64,000 nt of DNA from Cypionkella sp. (GTDB lineage Bacteria; Pseudomonadota; Alphaproteobacteria; Rhodobacterales; Rhodobacteraceae). Of the stretch, positions 55,997-64,000 are shown piece after piece. Each line of letters starts with the position of its first letter. Within the stretch, counting starts at the first letter, position 1. The notes beneath the pieces are model-generated. The model was not told the DNA's origin. It saw only the letters and a list, made by a program, of their open reading frames with translations, and made no database searches. Location of the stretch: assembly GCF_028290025.1 (NCBI RefSeq), contig NZ_JAQGKQ010000081.1, positions 1 to 64,000 on the forward strand, given 5' to 3'. A program made the position numbers and the translations under genes.

Positions 55997-57334
55997 ATGC
56001 GCGTTTCCCGTTACTTTATGCCCGTCCTGAAGGAAAATCCCGCCGAGGCGCAGATCGTCTCGCACCGCTATATGCTGCGGGCGGGGATGATCAAACAGCA
56101 GGCGGCTGGCATATATTCGTGGCTGCCGCTCGGCCTGCGGGTGCTGAACCGCATCCAGACCATCGTGCATGAGGAACAACAACGCGCGGGGCATATTCCG
56201 CTGCTGATGCCCACCCTGCAACCCGCCGATCTGTGGCGCGAGAGCGGTCGATATGATGACTACGGCCAGGAAATGCTGCGGATCAAAGACCGTCAGGATC
56301 GCGAGATGCTGTATGGCCCGACGAATGAGGAGATGATCACCGACATCTTCCGCGCCCATGTCAACAGCTACAAAGACCTGCCGCTGACTTTGTATCACAT
56401 CCAGTGGAAGTTCCGCGACGAGATGCGGCCACGTTTCGGCGTGATGCGGGGGCGTGAGTTCCTGATGAAAGACGGCTATAACTTTGACGTCGATAAAGCC
56501 GCCGCCCTGCACGCCTACAACCGCCATATGGTCAGCTACCTGCGCACCTACGAACGCATGGGCCTGACCGCGATTCCGATGCGCGCAGACAGCGGCCCGA
56601 TTGGCGGCGAGGACACGCATGAGTTCCTCGTGCTGGCAGCGACGGGCGAGTCCGAGGTGTTCTTCGACAGTGCCGTCACCGACCTGCGCCTTGGCAACCG
56701 TGAAGTTGATTACGACAACCGCGAGGAAGTCGCATCGGTCTGCAAAGAGTTCACCACCTTGTATGCGCGCACTGACGAGACCCACGATCAGGCGTTGTTC
56801 GACGCCATCCCGGAAGAGCGTCGCAAAGTCGCGCGCGGCATCGAAGTCGGTCAGATTTTCTACTTTGGCACCAAGTATTCTGAAGCCATGGGCGCTACCG
56901 TGGTCACCGCAGACGGCTCCAAAGTTCCGGTTGAGATGGGTTCGCACGGCATTGGCGTCTCTCGCCTGCTCGGCGCGATCATCGAGGCCAGCCATGACGA
57001 CAAGGGCATCATCTGGCCGGAGGGTGTGACGCCGTTCCCGGTTGGCATCGTGAACCTGAAACAAGGCGACGCCGCCGCCGATGCGGCTTGCGAAGGTCTG
57101 TATAAAGCCCTCGCCGCCAAAGGATTGGAAGCTTTGTATGATGACCGCGAGGAACGTGCGGGCGCGAAGTTTGCCACGATGGACCTGATCGGTCTGCCAT
57201 GGCGCATCACCGTCGGCCCGCGTGGGTTGGCGAATGGCGTGGTGGAATTGACCTCGCGCCGCACCGGGGTGTCAGAAGAACTGACGCCAGAAGCCGCCGT
57301 TGCAAAGCTCGTCGAGATTTACGCAGGCATCTGA
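55997..57334 (+). CDS. proS: Prolyl-tRNA synthetase
   Basis: [50 protein letters not shown]; class II motifs; start trimmed to ATG 55997. Confidence 0.95.
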   Translation: MRVSRYFMPVLKENPAEAQIVSHRYMLRAGMIKQQAAGIYSWLPLGLRVLNRIQTIVHEEQQRAGHIPLLMPTLQPADLWRESGRYDDYGQEMLRIKDRQDREMLYGPTNEEMITDIFRAHVNSYKDLPLTLYHIQWKFRDEMRPRFGVMRGREFLMKDGYNFDVDKAAALHAYNRHMVSYLRTYERMGLTAIPMRADSGPIGGEDTHEFLVLAATGESEVFFDSAVTDLRLGNREVDYDNREEVASVCKEFTTLYARTDETHDQALFDAIPEERRKVARGIEVGQIFYFGTKYSEAMGATVVTADGSKVPVEMGSHGIGVSRLLGAIIEASHDDKGIIWPEGVTPFPVGIVNLKQGDAAADAACEGLYKALAAKGLEALYDDREERAGAKFATMDLIGLPWRITVGPRGLANGVVELTSRRTGVSEELTPEAAVAKLVEIYAGI

Positions 57335-57351
57335 GCCAACCCGAAGACAAC

Positions 57352-57385
57352 AAACGGCCTCCGCTTCGGCGGAGGCTTTTTGTTG
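57352..57385 (+). terminator. Terminator of proS
   Basis: GCCTCCGC-ttc-GGCGGAGGC-TTTTTGTTG. Confidence 0.88.
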
Positions 57386-57425
57386 CGAGCCATCGCGGCA
57401 GCCGTCGAAAATTTAAACTAAGCGG

Positions 57426-58586
57426 TTGCCGCCCGCGCCATACACCCTATCCTGCGCCCAAAGCAGGCGGCTAGAGGATGGTTTTGAGCGGATGGTTCTA
57501 ACAAATGTTCTGGTCTGTGCGACCGTGCTTCTGGTGGCAGCCACGCTGTTGCCGATGCTGCAAACAACGCTCTGGTGGGTGCGCGCGCTAGAGTTTCCCC
57601 GCGTGCAGATTGTCAGCCTGCAAGCGCTGACATTTCTCGCAGCACTTGGGTTAGGCAGCCAAAGCGGCCTCGTGATTATGCTGGTGCTGGCCGCCGCCAT
57701 GGCATTACAAATCCTGCACATCTGGCCATTCAGCCCGCTATGCGCCAAGGAAATGCAAAAGGCCCAGCCCGGTGCAGCCCAAAATCAGGTGACCTGCCTC
57801 GCGATCAACGTGCTGATGGAAAACACCAATCACGCCGCCGTCTTGGCCGAAATCGACCGGCTCGACCCCGATGTGCTGTTCTTGATGGAGACAGATGCTG
57901 CGTGGAATACCGCCGTCACCCCGGCGCTTTCGGGCTATCCAACCGTGCTGCGTGAGATCAAAGACAATTACTACGGCCTGATCTTTGCCACCCGGCTTAA
58001 AGTGCGCAGCGCCCGCGTCTCTTATCTTTCGGTCGAAGACACGCCTTCGGTGCTGGCTGAACTCGAAGCCCCAGACGGCACGCCGTTCCGTTTTGTCGGC
58101 CTGCATCCGAAACCCCCGGTGCCGGGTGAAGACACCGAAGGCCGTGATGCCGAGGTGGCGTACGCCGCTCGCCATGCCCGCGATACCGATCTTCCGGTGA
58201 TCACGATGGGCGATTTCAACACCCCGGCTTGGTCGCAAATCTCGCACCGCTTCAAGGCCGTTGGTGGCTATCTTGACCCGCGCGTCGGGCGCGGTCTGCT
58301 GTCGAGCTTCGATGCACGGCGCTGGTGGATGCGGATGCCAATTGACCAGTTTTATGCCACCGAAGACGTCAGTCTCATCAGCTTTCAGCGCGGCAACTTT
58401 GTCGGCTCCGATCACTTTCCGATGTCAGCCAAAATCCGCTTCAACGATCCTGACACCGCCCGTCAGCTTAATCGCCGCGTCACCGCCTTGCCCGACGCCG
58501 AGGAAGCGCGCATCCTACAGGCGATTGAGCGGCAGGGCAGCCGCCTCAGTCAGATCATTCGCCCGACCACCCCGCCGCTGCTGTAA
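57426..58586 (+). CDS. Membrane-anchored endonuclease/exonuclease/phosphatase family protein
   Basis: N-terminal TM helices; LAINVLMENTNHAAVLAEIDRLDPDVLFLMET...ITMGDFNTPAWS...GSDHFPM. Confidence 0.85.
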   Translation: MPPAPYTLSCAQSRRLEDGFERMVLTNVLVCATVLLVAATLLPMLQTTLWWVRALEFPRVQIVSLQALTFLAALGLGSQSGLVIMLVLAAAMALQILHIWPFSPLCAKEMQKAQPGAAQNQVTCLAINVLMENTNHAAVLAEIDRLDPDVLFLMETDAAWNTAVTPALSGYPTVLREIKDNYYGLIFATRLKVRSARVSYLSVEDTPSVLAELEAPDGTPFRFVGLHPKPPVPGEDTEGRDAEVAYAARHARDTDLPVITMGDFNTPAWSQISHRFKAVGGYLDPRVGRGLLSSFDARRWWMRMPIDQFYATEDVSLISFQRGNFVGSDHFPMSAKIRFNDPDTARQLNRRVTALPDAEEARILQAIERQGSRLSQIIRPTTPPLL

Positions 58587-58616
58587 ACTCGGCGCCACCA
58601 TTCTAGGAGCATCATC

Positions 58617-59606
58617 ATGGACTATCGTCGCTTGGGAAAATCTGGCCTGAAGGTCTCGGAGTTTTCGTTCGGCTCGTGGGTGACTTTCGGCAAACAGGTC
58701 GATGGCAATGATGCCAAGTCATTGATGACAATAGCCTATGACGCGGGCGTCAACTTTTTCGACAATGCCGAAGGCTATGAGGCGGGCAATTCTGAACTGG
58801 TGATGGGTCAGGCGCTGAACAGCCTTGGCTGGACCCGCGACAGCTATATCGTGTCGTCGAAAGTGTTCTGGGGCGGCGAGAAACCCACCCAACGCGGGCT
58901 TTCCGCCAAGCATGTGACCGAGGCGGCCCACGCCGCTTTGCGCCGTTTGCAGGTCGATTACCTCGACCTTTACTTCTGCCACCGCCCTGACATTGACACC
59001 CCGATTGAGGAAACCGTGCGGGCGATGCACAACCTGATCACCCAAGGCAAAGTGCTGTATTGGGGCACCTCGGAATGGTCGGCGCAGCAGATCACCGAGG
59101 CGCATATGGTCGCCCGCGCCGCTGGTCTGACCCCGCCGACGATGGAGCAACCGCAGTATAACCTGTTTGAGCGGCAGAAGGTTGAGGCTGATTACGCGCC
59201 GCTTTATGACAGCGTTGGGCTTGGCACGACGATCTGGTCGCCGCTCGCCTCGGGCATTCTGACCGGCAAATACAACGCGGCGATCCCGAACGACAGCCGG
59301 ATGACCCTGCCCGGCTATGAATGGCTGCGCGATATGCTGGCCTCGGAGGCGGGGCAGGCCAAGCTGGCAAAAACCCGCAGCTTGAGCGATCTGGCGGATA
59401 AAGCGGGCCTGCCGCTGGCGCATTTGGCGCTGCTCTGGTGTCTTGCCAACCCGCGCGTCTCAACCGTGATTTTGGGTGCCTCGCGCGCCAGCCAGCTTAG
59501 CGATAACCTTGAGGCGTTGAAATCCAAAGCCAAAATGACCCCCGAAGTGATGGCCGAGGTTGAGACGATCATGGCCAACAAACCAACGGCGGCGCAAAGG
59601 TTCTGA
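58617..59606 (+). CDS. Aldo/keto reductase
   Basis: MDYRRLGKSGLKVSEFSFGSWVTFG...FDNAEGYEAGNSE...DLYFCHRPDIDTPIEETVRAM. Confidence 0.93.
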   Translation: MDYRRLGKSGLKVSEFSFGSWVTFGKQVDGNDAKSLMTIAYDAGVNFFDNAEGYEAGNSELVMGQALNSLGWTRDSYIVSSKVFWGGEKPTQRGLSAKHVTEAAHAALRRLQVDYLDLYFCHRPDIDTPIEETVRAMHNLITQGKVLYWGTSEWSAQQITEAHMVARAAGLTPPTMEQPQYNLFERQKVEADYAPLYDSVGLGTTIWSPLASGILTGKYNAAIPNDSRMTLPGYEWLRDMLASEAGQAKLAKTRSLSDLADKAGLPLAHLALLWCLANPRVSTVILGASRASQLSDNLEALKSKAKMTPEVMAEVETIMANKPTAAQRF

Positions 59607-59649
59607 GGCTCTCAGATTGACCAGCTCGCGCAGTTGGGCAAGGTTGCGA

Positions 59650-59700
59650 GGGGGGCTAGCCCCCCTCAGACCCCCCAGGATATTTGAGCACAGAGGATGA
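59650..59700 (+). repeat. Composite REP-like palindrome GGGGGGCTAGCCCCCC plus gene-end repeat copy f
   Basis: Palindrome 59650-59665; AGGATATTTGAGCACAGAGGATGA ends just before the thuA-like ATG. Confidence 0.6.
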
Positions 59701-60353
59701 CCATGAGCAAAGCTTTGATCACATGGGGCGGCTGGGATGGCCATCAGCCGGACAAAGTCGCGGCGTTGTTTGCAGAGATTTTGCAAGCCGAGGGTATGGA
59801 GGTTGAGGTGACCGATAGCCTTGGCTGTTTTGATGACCCCGGGCGGCTTGAGGGGCTAAGCCTGATCGTGCCGGTCTGGACGATGAGCAGTATTGCACAA
59901 CACCAATCCGAAAACGTCGCCGCCGCCGTGGCTGCCGGAGTTGGCCTTGCGGGCTGTCATGGTGGTATGTGCGACGCCTTCCGCGCCGATGTGCTTTGGC
60001 AATTTATGACGGGCGCGCAATGGGTTGCGCATCCGGGCAATGACGGTGTGAACTACCGCGTCCGTATGGTGTCGGATGATCCTCTGGTCGCAGGCATCGC
60101 CGATTTTGACGTCGCGACCGAGCAATATTACCTGCACACCGACCCCGCTGTGCGCGTCCACGCCGTCTGCGATTTCCCGGTAGTAGATGGCCCGCACGCA
60201 GCCAACGGCCCGGTGGCGATGCCGGTGGTGTTCAGCAAACTTTGGGGGCAAGGCCGGGTTTATTACAACGCTTTGGGCCATCAGGCCGACGTGATCAACC
60301 ACGGCCCGGCGCGTGAATTGCTGCGCCGTGGGCTGTTGTGGGCGGCGCGCTGA
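59697..60353 (+). CDS. ThuA-like domain protein
   Basis: ALITWGGWDGHQPDKVAALFAEIL...GLAGCHGGMCDAF...GQGRVYYNALGHQADV; likely ATG 59703. Confidence 0.9.
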   Translation: MTMSKALITWGGWDGHQPDKVAALFAEILQAEGMEVEVTDSLGCFDDPGRLEGLSLIVPVWTMSSIAQHQSENVAAAVAAGVGLAGCHGGMCDAFRADVLWQFMTGAQWVAHPGNDGVNYRVRMVSDDPLVAGIADFDVATEQYYLHTDPAVRVHAVCDFPVVDGPHAANGPVAMPVVFSKLWGQGRVYYNALGHQADVINHGPARELLRRGLLWAAR

Positions 60354-60385
60354 ACCTTCCAACGCCGCGCTGTAAAAAAGAAAAA

Positions 60386-60457
60386 GCCTGCGGCGGGGAT
60401 ATTTTTACCAATGCGAAAGCGGCTTCATCTTGGCCTAGATACTCCCGCCGGAGGCAC
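60386..60457. repeat. Head-to-head pair of gene-end repeats (copies g and h)
   Basis: GCCTGCGGCGGGGATATTTTTACCAATGCGAAAGC facing GGCTTCATCTTGGCCTAGATACTCCCGCCGGAGGC between convergent thuA-like and scpA. Confidence 0.65.
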
Positions 60458-60458
60458 G

Positions 60459-62585
60459 CTATCCCCGAGCCGCGCGGATCAGCGCAAGAATATCCTTCGC
60501 CGCCGTAGGAATGTTCGTCCCCGGCCCGAAAATCGCCTTCACCCCGGCGTCATAGAGGAACTGGTAATCCTGCTGCGGAATAACCCCGCCGCAGATCACC
60601 AAAATCTCCCCTGCCCCCGCATCGCGCAGCGCCTGCACCAGTTTCGGGGCGAGGGTTTTATGCCCAGCGGCTTGGCTTGAAATGCCCACCACATGCACAT
60701 CATTGTCGATGGCGTCTTGTGCGGCCTCCTGGGGCGTCTGGAACAGCGGCCCGACATCGACGTCGAAGCCGATATCCGCAAACGCCGTGGCGATCACCTT
60801 GGCACCGCGATCATGGCCGTCTTGGCCCATCTTCACCACCAACATACGAGGACGCCGCCCCTCCTCCTCGGCAAAAGCCTCTACATCGGCCTGAATGGCC
60901 GCAAAACCCGCGTCGCCCTCGTAGGCCGCACCGTAAACGCCCGCCAAAGTTTTCACCTCCGCCCGATGCCGTCCAAACACCTTTTCCATCGCCATGCTGA
61001 TCTCTCCGACCGTCGCCCGGGCCCGAGCGGCCTCCACCGCTGCTGCCAGCAGATTGCCGTCATGCCCCGCGATCCGGGTCAACTCGTCCAACGCCGCCTG
61101 ACATGCGGCCTCATCCCGGGCAGCCCGCGTCGCCTGCAACCGTTCGATCTGTGACAGCCGCACCGCCACGTTATCAATGTCGAGAATCTCAATCGCGTCC
61201 TGCTTATCAAGCCGATACTTGTTCACCCCGACCACCACATCTTCACCACGATCAATCGCCGCCTGCCGCCGCGCCGCAGACTCCTCAATCCGCAACTTTG
61301 GCATTCCGCTCGCGACAGCCTTGGTCATCCCCCCCATCGCCTCAACTTCCTCGATCAGCTTCCACGCTTCCTCGGCCAGTTGCGCGGTCAGGCTTTCAAC
61401 GTAATACGACCCCGCCAATGGATCGACGACATGGCAAATCCCAGTCTCCTCTTGCAAGATCAACTGGGTATTCCGCGCAATCCGAGCCGAAAATTCCGTA
61501 GGCAAAGCAATGGCTTCGTCGAGCGCATTGGTGTGCAGACTCTGCGTGCCGCCCAGCACAGCCGACATCGCCTCATACGCCGTGCGGATGACGTTGTTGT
61601 AAGGGTCCGCCTCTTGCAACGACACGCCAGAGGTCTGGCAATGCGTCCGCAACATCAGCGAGCCTTGGTTTTTCGGCTGAAACTCCGACATGATCCGGTG
61701 CCAAAGCAGCCGAGCGGCGCGCAGTTTCGCGGCCTCCATGAAGAAGTTCATCCCAATCGCAAAGAAGAAACTCAAGCGTCCGGCGAAGTCATCGACATTC
61801 ATCCCGCGCGCAATCGCGGCGCGGACATATTCGCGACCATCGGCCAAAGTATAGGCCAATTCCTGCACCAAATTCGCGCCGGCTTCCTGCATGTGATAGC
61901 CGGAGATGGAGATCGAATTGAACTTCGGCATATGGGCGCTGGTGTATTCGATAATGTCCGCGATGATCCGCATCGAGGGTTCCGGCGGATAGACATAGGT
62001 GTTGCGCACCATGAACTCCTTCAGAATATCGTTCTGAATGGTGCCAGAAAGCGCCGCCCGCGACACGCCCTGCTCCTCTCCCGCAACGATAAAGCTGGCG
62101 AGGATTGGGATCACCGCCCCGTTCATCGTCATGGAAACGCTGACTTTATCCAGCGGGATGCCGTCGAACAGGATCTTCATATCCTCGACGCTATCAATCG
62201 CCACTCCGGCCTTGCCGACATCGCCCTCAACCCGAGGATGGTCGCTGTCATACCCCCGATGCGTCGCCAGATCGAACGCCACCGAAACCCCTTGCTGCCC
62301 CGCCGCCAAATTCTTCCGATAGAACGCGTTGCTTGCCTCGGCTGTTGAGAACCCCGCATATTGCCGAATGGTCCAAGGTCGCCCCGCATACATCGTCGCC
62401 TTCACGCCACGGGTGAACGGCGCAAACCCCGGCATCTCACCCATTTGCGGCAGACCTTCGACGTCGGCGGCGGTATACAAAGGCTTCACCGTGATGCCCT
62501 CAAGCGTCTGCCAATTCAGGCTTTCCGGGTCGCCGCCCTTCATTTCTTGAGCGGCCAGCGATTTCCATGCATTGAGATCGGTCAT
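60459..62585 (-). CDS. scpA: Methylmalonyl-CoA mutase
   Basis: [77 protein letters not shown]-terminal B12 domain. Confidence 0.96.
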   Translation of the reverse strand: MTDLNAWKSLAAQEMKGGDPESLNWQTLEGITVKPLYTAADVEGLPQMGEMPGFAPFTRGVKATMYAGRPWTIRQYAGFSTAEASNAFYRKNLAAGQQGVSVAFDLATHRGYDSDHPRVEGDVGKAGVAIDSVEDMKILFDGIPLDKVSVSMTMNGAVIPILASFIVAGEEQGVSRAALSGTIQNDILKEFMVRNTYVYPPEPSMRIIADIIEYTSAHMPKFNSISISGYHMQEAGANLVQELAYTLADGREYVRAAIARGMNVDDFAGRLSFFFAIGMNFFMEAAKLRAARLLWHRIMSEFQPKNQGSLMLRTHCQTSGVSLQEADPYNNVIRTAYEAMSAVLGGTQSLHTNALDEAIALPTEFSARIARNTQLILQEETGICHVVDPLAGSYYVESLTAQLAEEAWKLIEEVEAMGGMTKAVASGMPKLRIEESAARRQAAIDRGEDVVVGVNKYRLDKQDAIEILDIDNVAVRLSQIERLQATRAARDEAACQAALDELTRIAGHDGNLLAAAVEAARARATVGEISMAMEKVFGRHRAEVKTLAGVYGAAYEGDAGFAAIQADVEAFAEEEGRRPRMLVVKMGQDGHDRGAKVIATAFADIGFDVDVGPLFQTPQEAAQDAIDNDVHVVGISSQAAGHKTLAPKLVQALRDAGAGEILVICGGVIPQQDYQFLYDAGVKAIFGPGTNIPTAAKDILALIRAARG

Positions 62586-62680
62586 GTTGGTTTCCTTGAA
62601 CGCAGAGGTCCGGCTTTGCGGCGCGCCGGGGGTTTCACACCCCCCCGCACCACCGTTTGGGAGTTTAGGAACAAGTGAAA

Positions 62681-64000
62681 CTACTCAAATTCCATAATCA
62701 CTTCATCGACCTTCAGGCTGGTGCCCGCCGTCGCACTGACCGATTTCACCACACCGCGCCGCTCAGCTTTCAGTATGTTTTCCATCTTCATCGCCTCAAC
62801 CGTCGCCAAAGCCTGCCCCTCTTGCACCTCGTCCCCCACCGCGACCATGATCTTGGCGATCAGACCGGGCATCGGGCAAAGCAGGAATTTGGAGGTGTCT
62901 GGCGGCACTTTCTCGAGCATCAGTTTGGCCAATTCCGCCTGCCGTGGCGTGCGCACATGCACCTTCAGATCGGCCCCGCGCAGGCGCAGGCGGAAGCCGC
63001 CGCTGATCTTGCCGACCTTCATCACCAAAGGCTCGGCATCGACCATCAGGCTGGCCAACGTCTGCCCCGGCGTCCAGTCAGAGGTCACGCGCAAGCTTCT
63101 GCCATCATCCAGCGTTACGGTCGAACCCGCAGGATCAGCAGCGATTTTCACAACATGCTCAACGCCTTGCAGCGTCACCACCCAATCATCGCCGACCCGG
63201 CGTTCGTGATTGTCCATCGTACCGCTGATGCGGGTGCGCCGAATTTCAGCCACCCTGTTCATCGCGGCAGCAGAGGCGGCGACCCGCGCCAATGTATCCG
63301 CATCCAAAGTCGCACCTTGGAAACCTTCGGGATATTCCTCAGCAATAAACGCCGTGGTGATATTGCCCGACTGAAACCGAGGATGCTCCATCACAGCGCC
63401 AACGAAGGGCAGGTTGTGGCCGATGCCCTCCACTTCAAACGTATCCAAGGCCAGCCGCATTTCTTCAATCGCATCCGCCCGGGTCGGCCCCCAAGTGCAG
63501 AGCTTGGCGATCATCGGGTCGTAGAACATCGAAATCTCGCCGCCCTCAAATACCCCAGTATCATTGCGCACGATGCCACCGCGCGGCGTGGTGCCTTCAA
63601 CGGGGGGCCGATAGCGGCTTAGCCGACCAATAGAGGGCAGGAAGTTGCGATACGGGTCTTCGGCATAGAGACGGCTTTCCATCGCCCAGCCGTTGATCTT
63701 CAGATCGCTTTGCGCAAACGGCAGCTTCTCACCGTAAGCCACCCGGATCATCTGTTCGACGAGATCGACCCCGGTGATCAGTTCGGTGACGGGATGTTCC
63801 ACCTGCAACCTTGTATTCATCTCAAGGAAGTAGAACTTCCGCGCGCCATCGACGATGAACTCCACCGTCCCTGCCGAAGTATAGCCCACCGCACGCGCCA
63901 AAGCGCAGGCTTGCTCGCCCATCGCGCGGCGCGTCGCCTCGTCCAAGAACGGCGACGGCGCTTCCTCGATCACCTTCTGATTTCGGCGCTGGATCGAGCA
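62681..64000 (-). CDS. pccA: Acetyl/propionyl-CoA carboxylase alpha subunit, 5' part outside window
   Basis: Biotin carboxylase C-terminal half ([29 protein letters not shown]) and biotinyl motif VEAMKMENI; frame continues past 63973 to the window end. Confidence 0.93.
   Translation of the reverse strand, partial: CSIQRRNQKVIEEAPSPFLDEATRRAMGEQACALARAVGYTSAGTVEFIVDGARKFYFLEMNTRLQVEHPVTELITGVDLVEQMIRVAYGEKLPFAQSDLKINGWAMESRLYAEDPYRNFLPSIGRLSRYRPPVEGTTPRGGIVRNDTGVFEGGEISMFYDPMIAKLCTWGPTRADAIEEMRLALDTFEVEGIGHNLPFVGAVMEHPRFQSGNITTAFIAEEYPEGFQGATLDADTLARVAASAAAMNRVAEIRRTRISGTMDNHERRVGDDWVVTLQGVEHVVKIAADPAGSTVTLDDGRSLRVTSDWTPGQTLASLMVDAEPLVMKVGKISGGFRLRLRGADLKVHVRTPRQAELAKLMLEKVPPDTSKFLLCPMPGLIAKIMVAVGDEVQEGQALATVEAMKMENILKAERRGVVKSVSATAGTSLKVDEVIMEFE

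Noticed and set aside
55844-57064. 406-aa minus-strand ORF antisense to proS
   Set aside because: Shadow ORF with no recognisable family; proS is on the + strand.
45544-58586. Two endonuclease/exonuclease/phosphatase genes as a possible duplication
   Set aside because: They differ in architecture (soluble versus TM-anchored) and show no close sequence similarity by eye; a common superfamily is sufficient explanation.

Overview
Chromosomal window from an alphaproteobacterium, most likely Rhodobacterales/Roseobacter group (inferred from gene content and GC-rich codon usage). It is mostly housekeeping and metabolic genes: apbC/mrp, benE, uvrD, pyc, a pha locus (phaR, phaP, phaC, phaZ), thrS, folA-thyA, ribD-nrdR, a potABCD-type transporter with gcdH, dadA, lolDE, ppx-ppk-hdaA, proS, scpA and pccA. 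The standout region is about 1645-2373, directly downstream of a DUF1127 gene. It is a tandem array of about seven two-hairpin units whose loops carry CCTCCTCCC (13 exact copies, 2 near copies, 1 decayed copy) on diverged, co-varying stems. It matches the arrangement of the CcsR/'cuckoo' sRNA family known downstream of DUF1127 genes in Rhodobacteraceae, but looks expanded and contains an internal block duplication and a second, unrelated conserved stem-loop. Other points of interest: a lipoprotein plus Slam-like beta-barrel pair, a pyc gene whose expected ATG reads AAG, PhaR-type CTGCN3GCAG boxes across the pha locus, a family of gene-end GGATATTT...GCCAATG repeats, and several perfect operator-like palindromes. 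All calls come from reading the sequence and the supplied ORFs; no database searches or folding programs were run. No tRNA, rRNA, CRISPR array, prophage or IS element was recognised.
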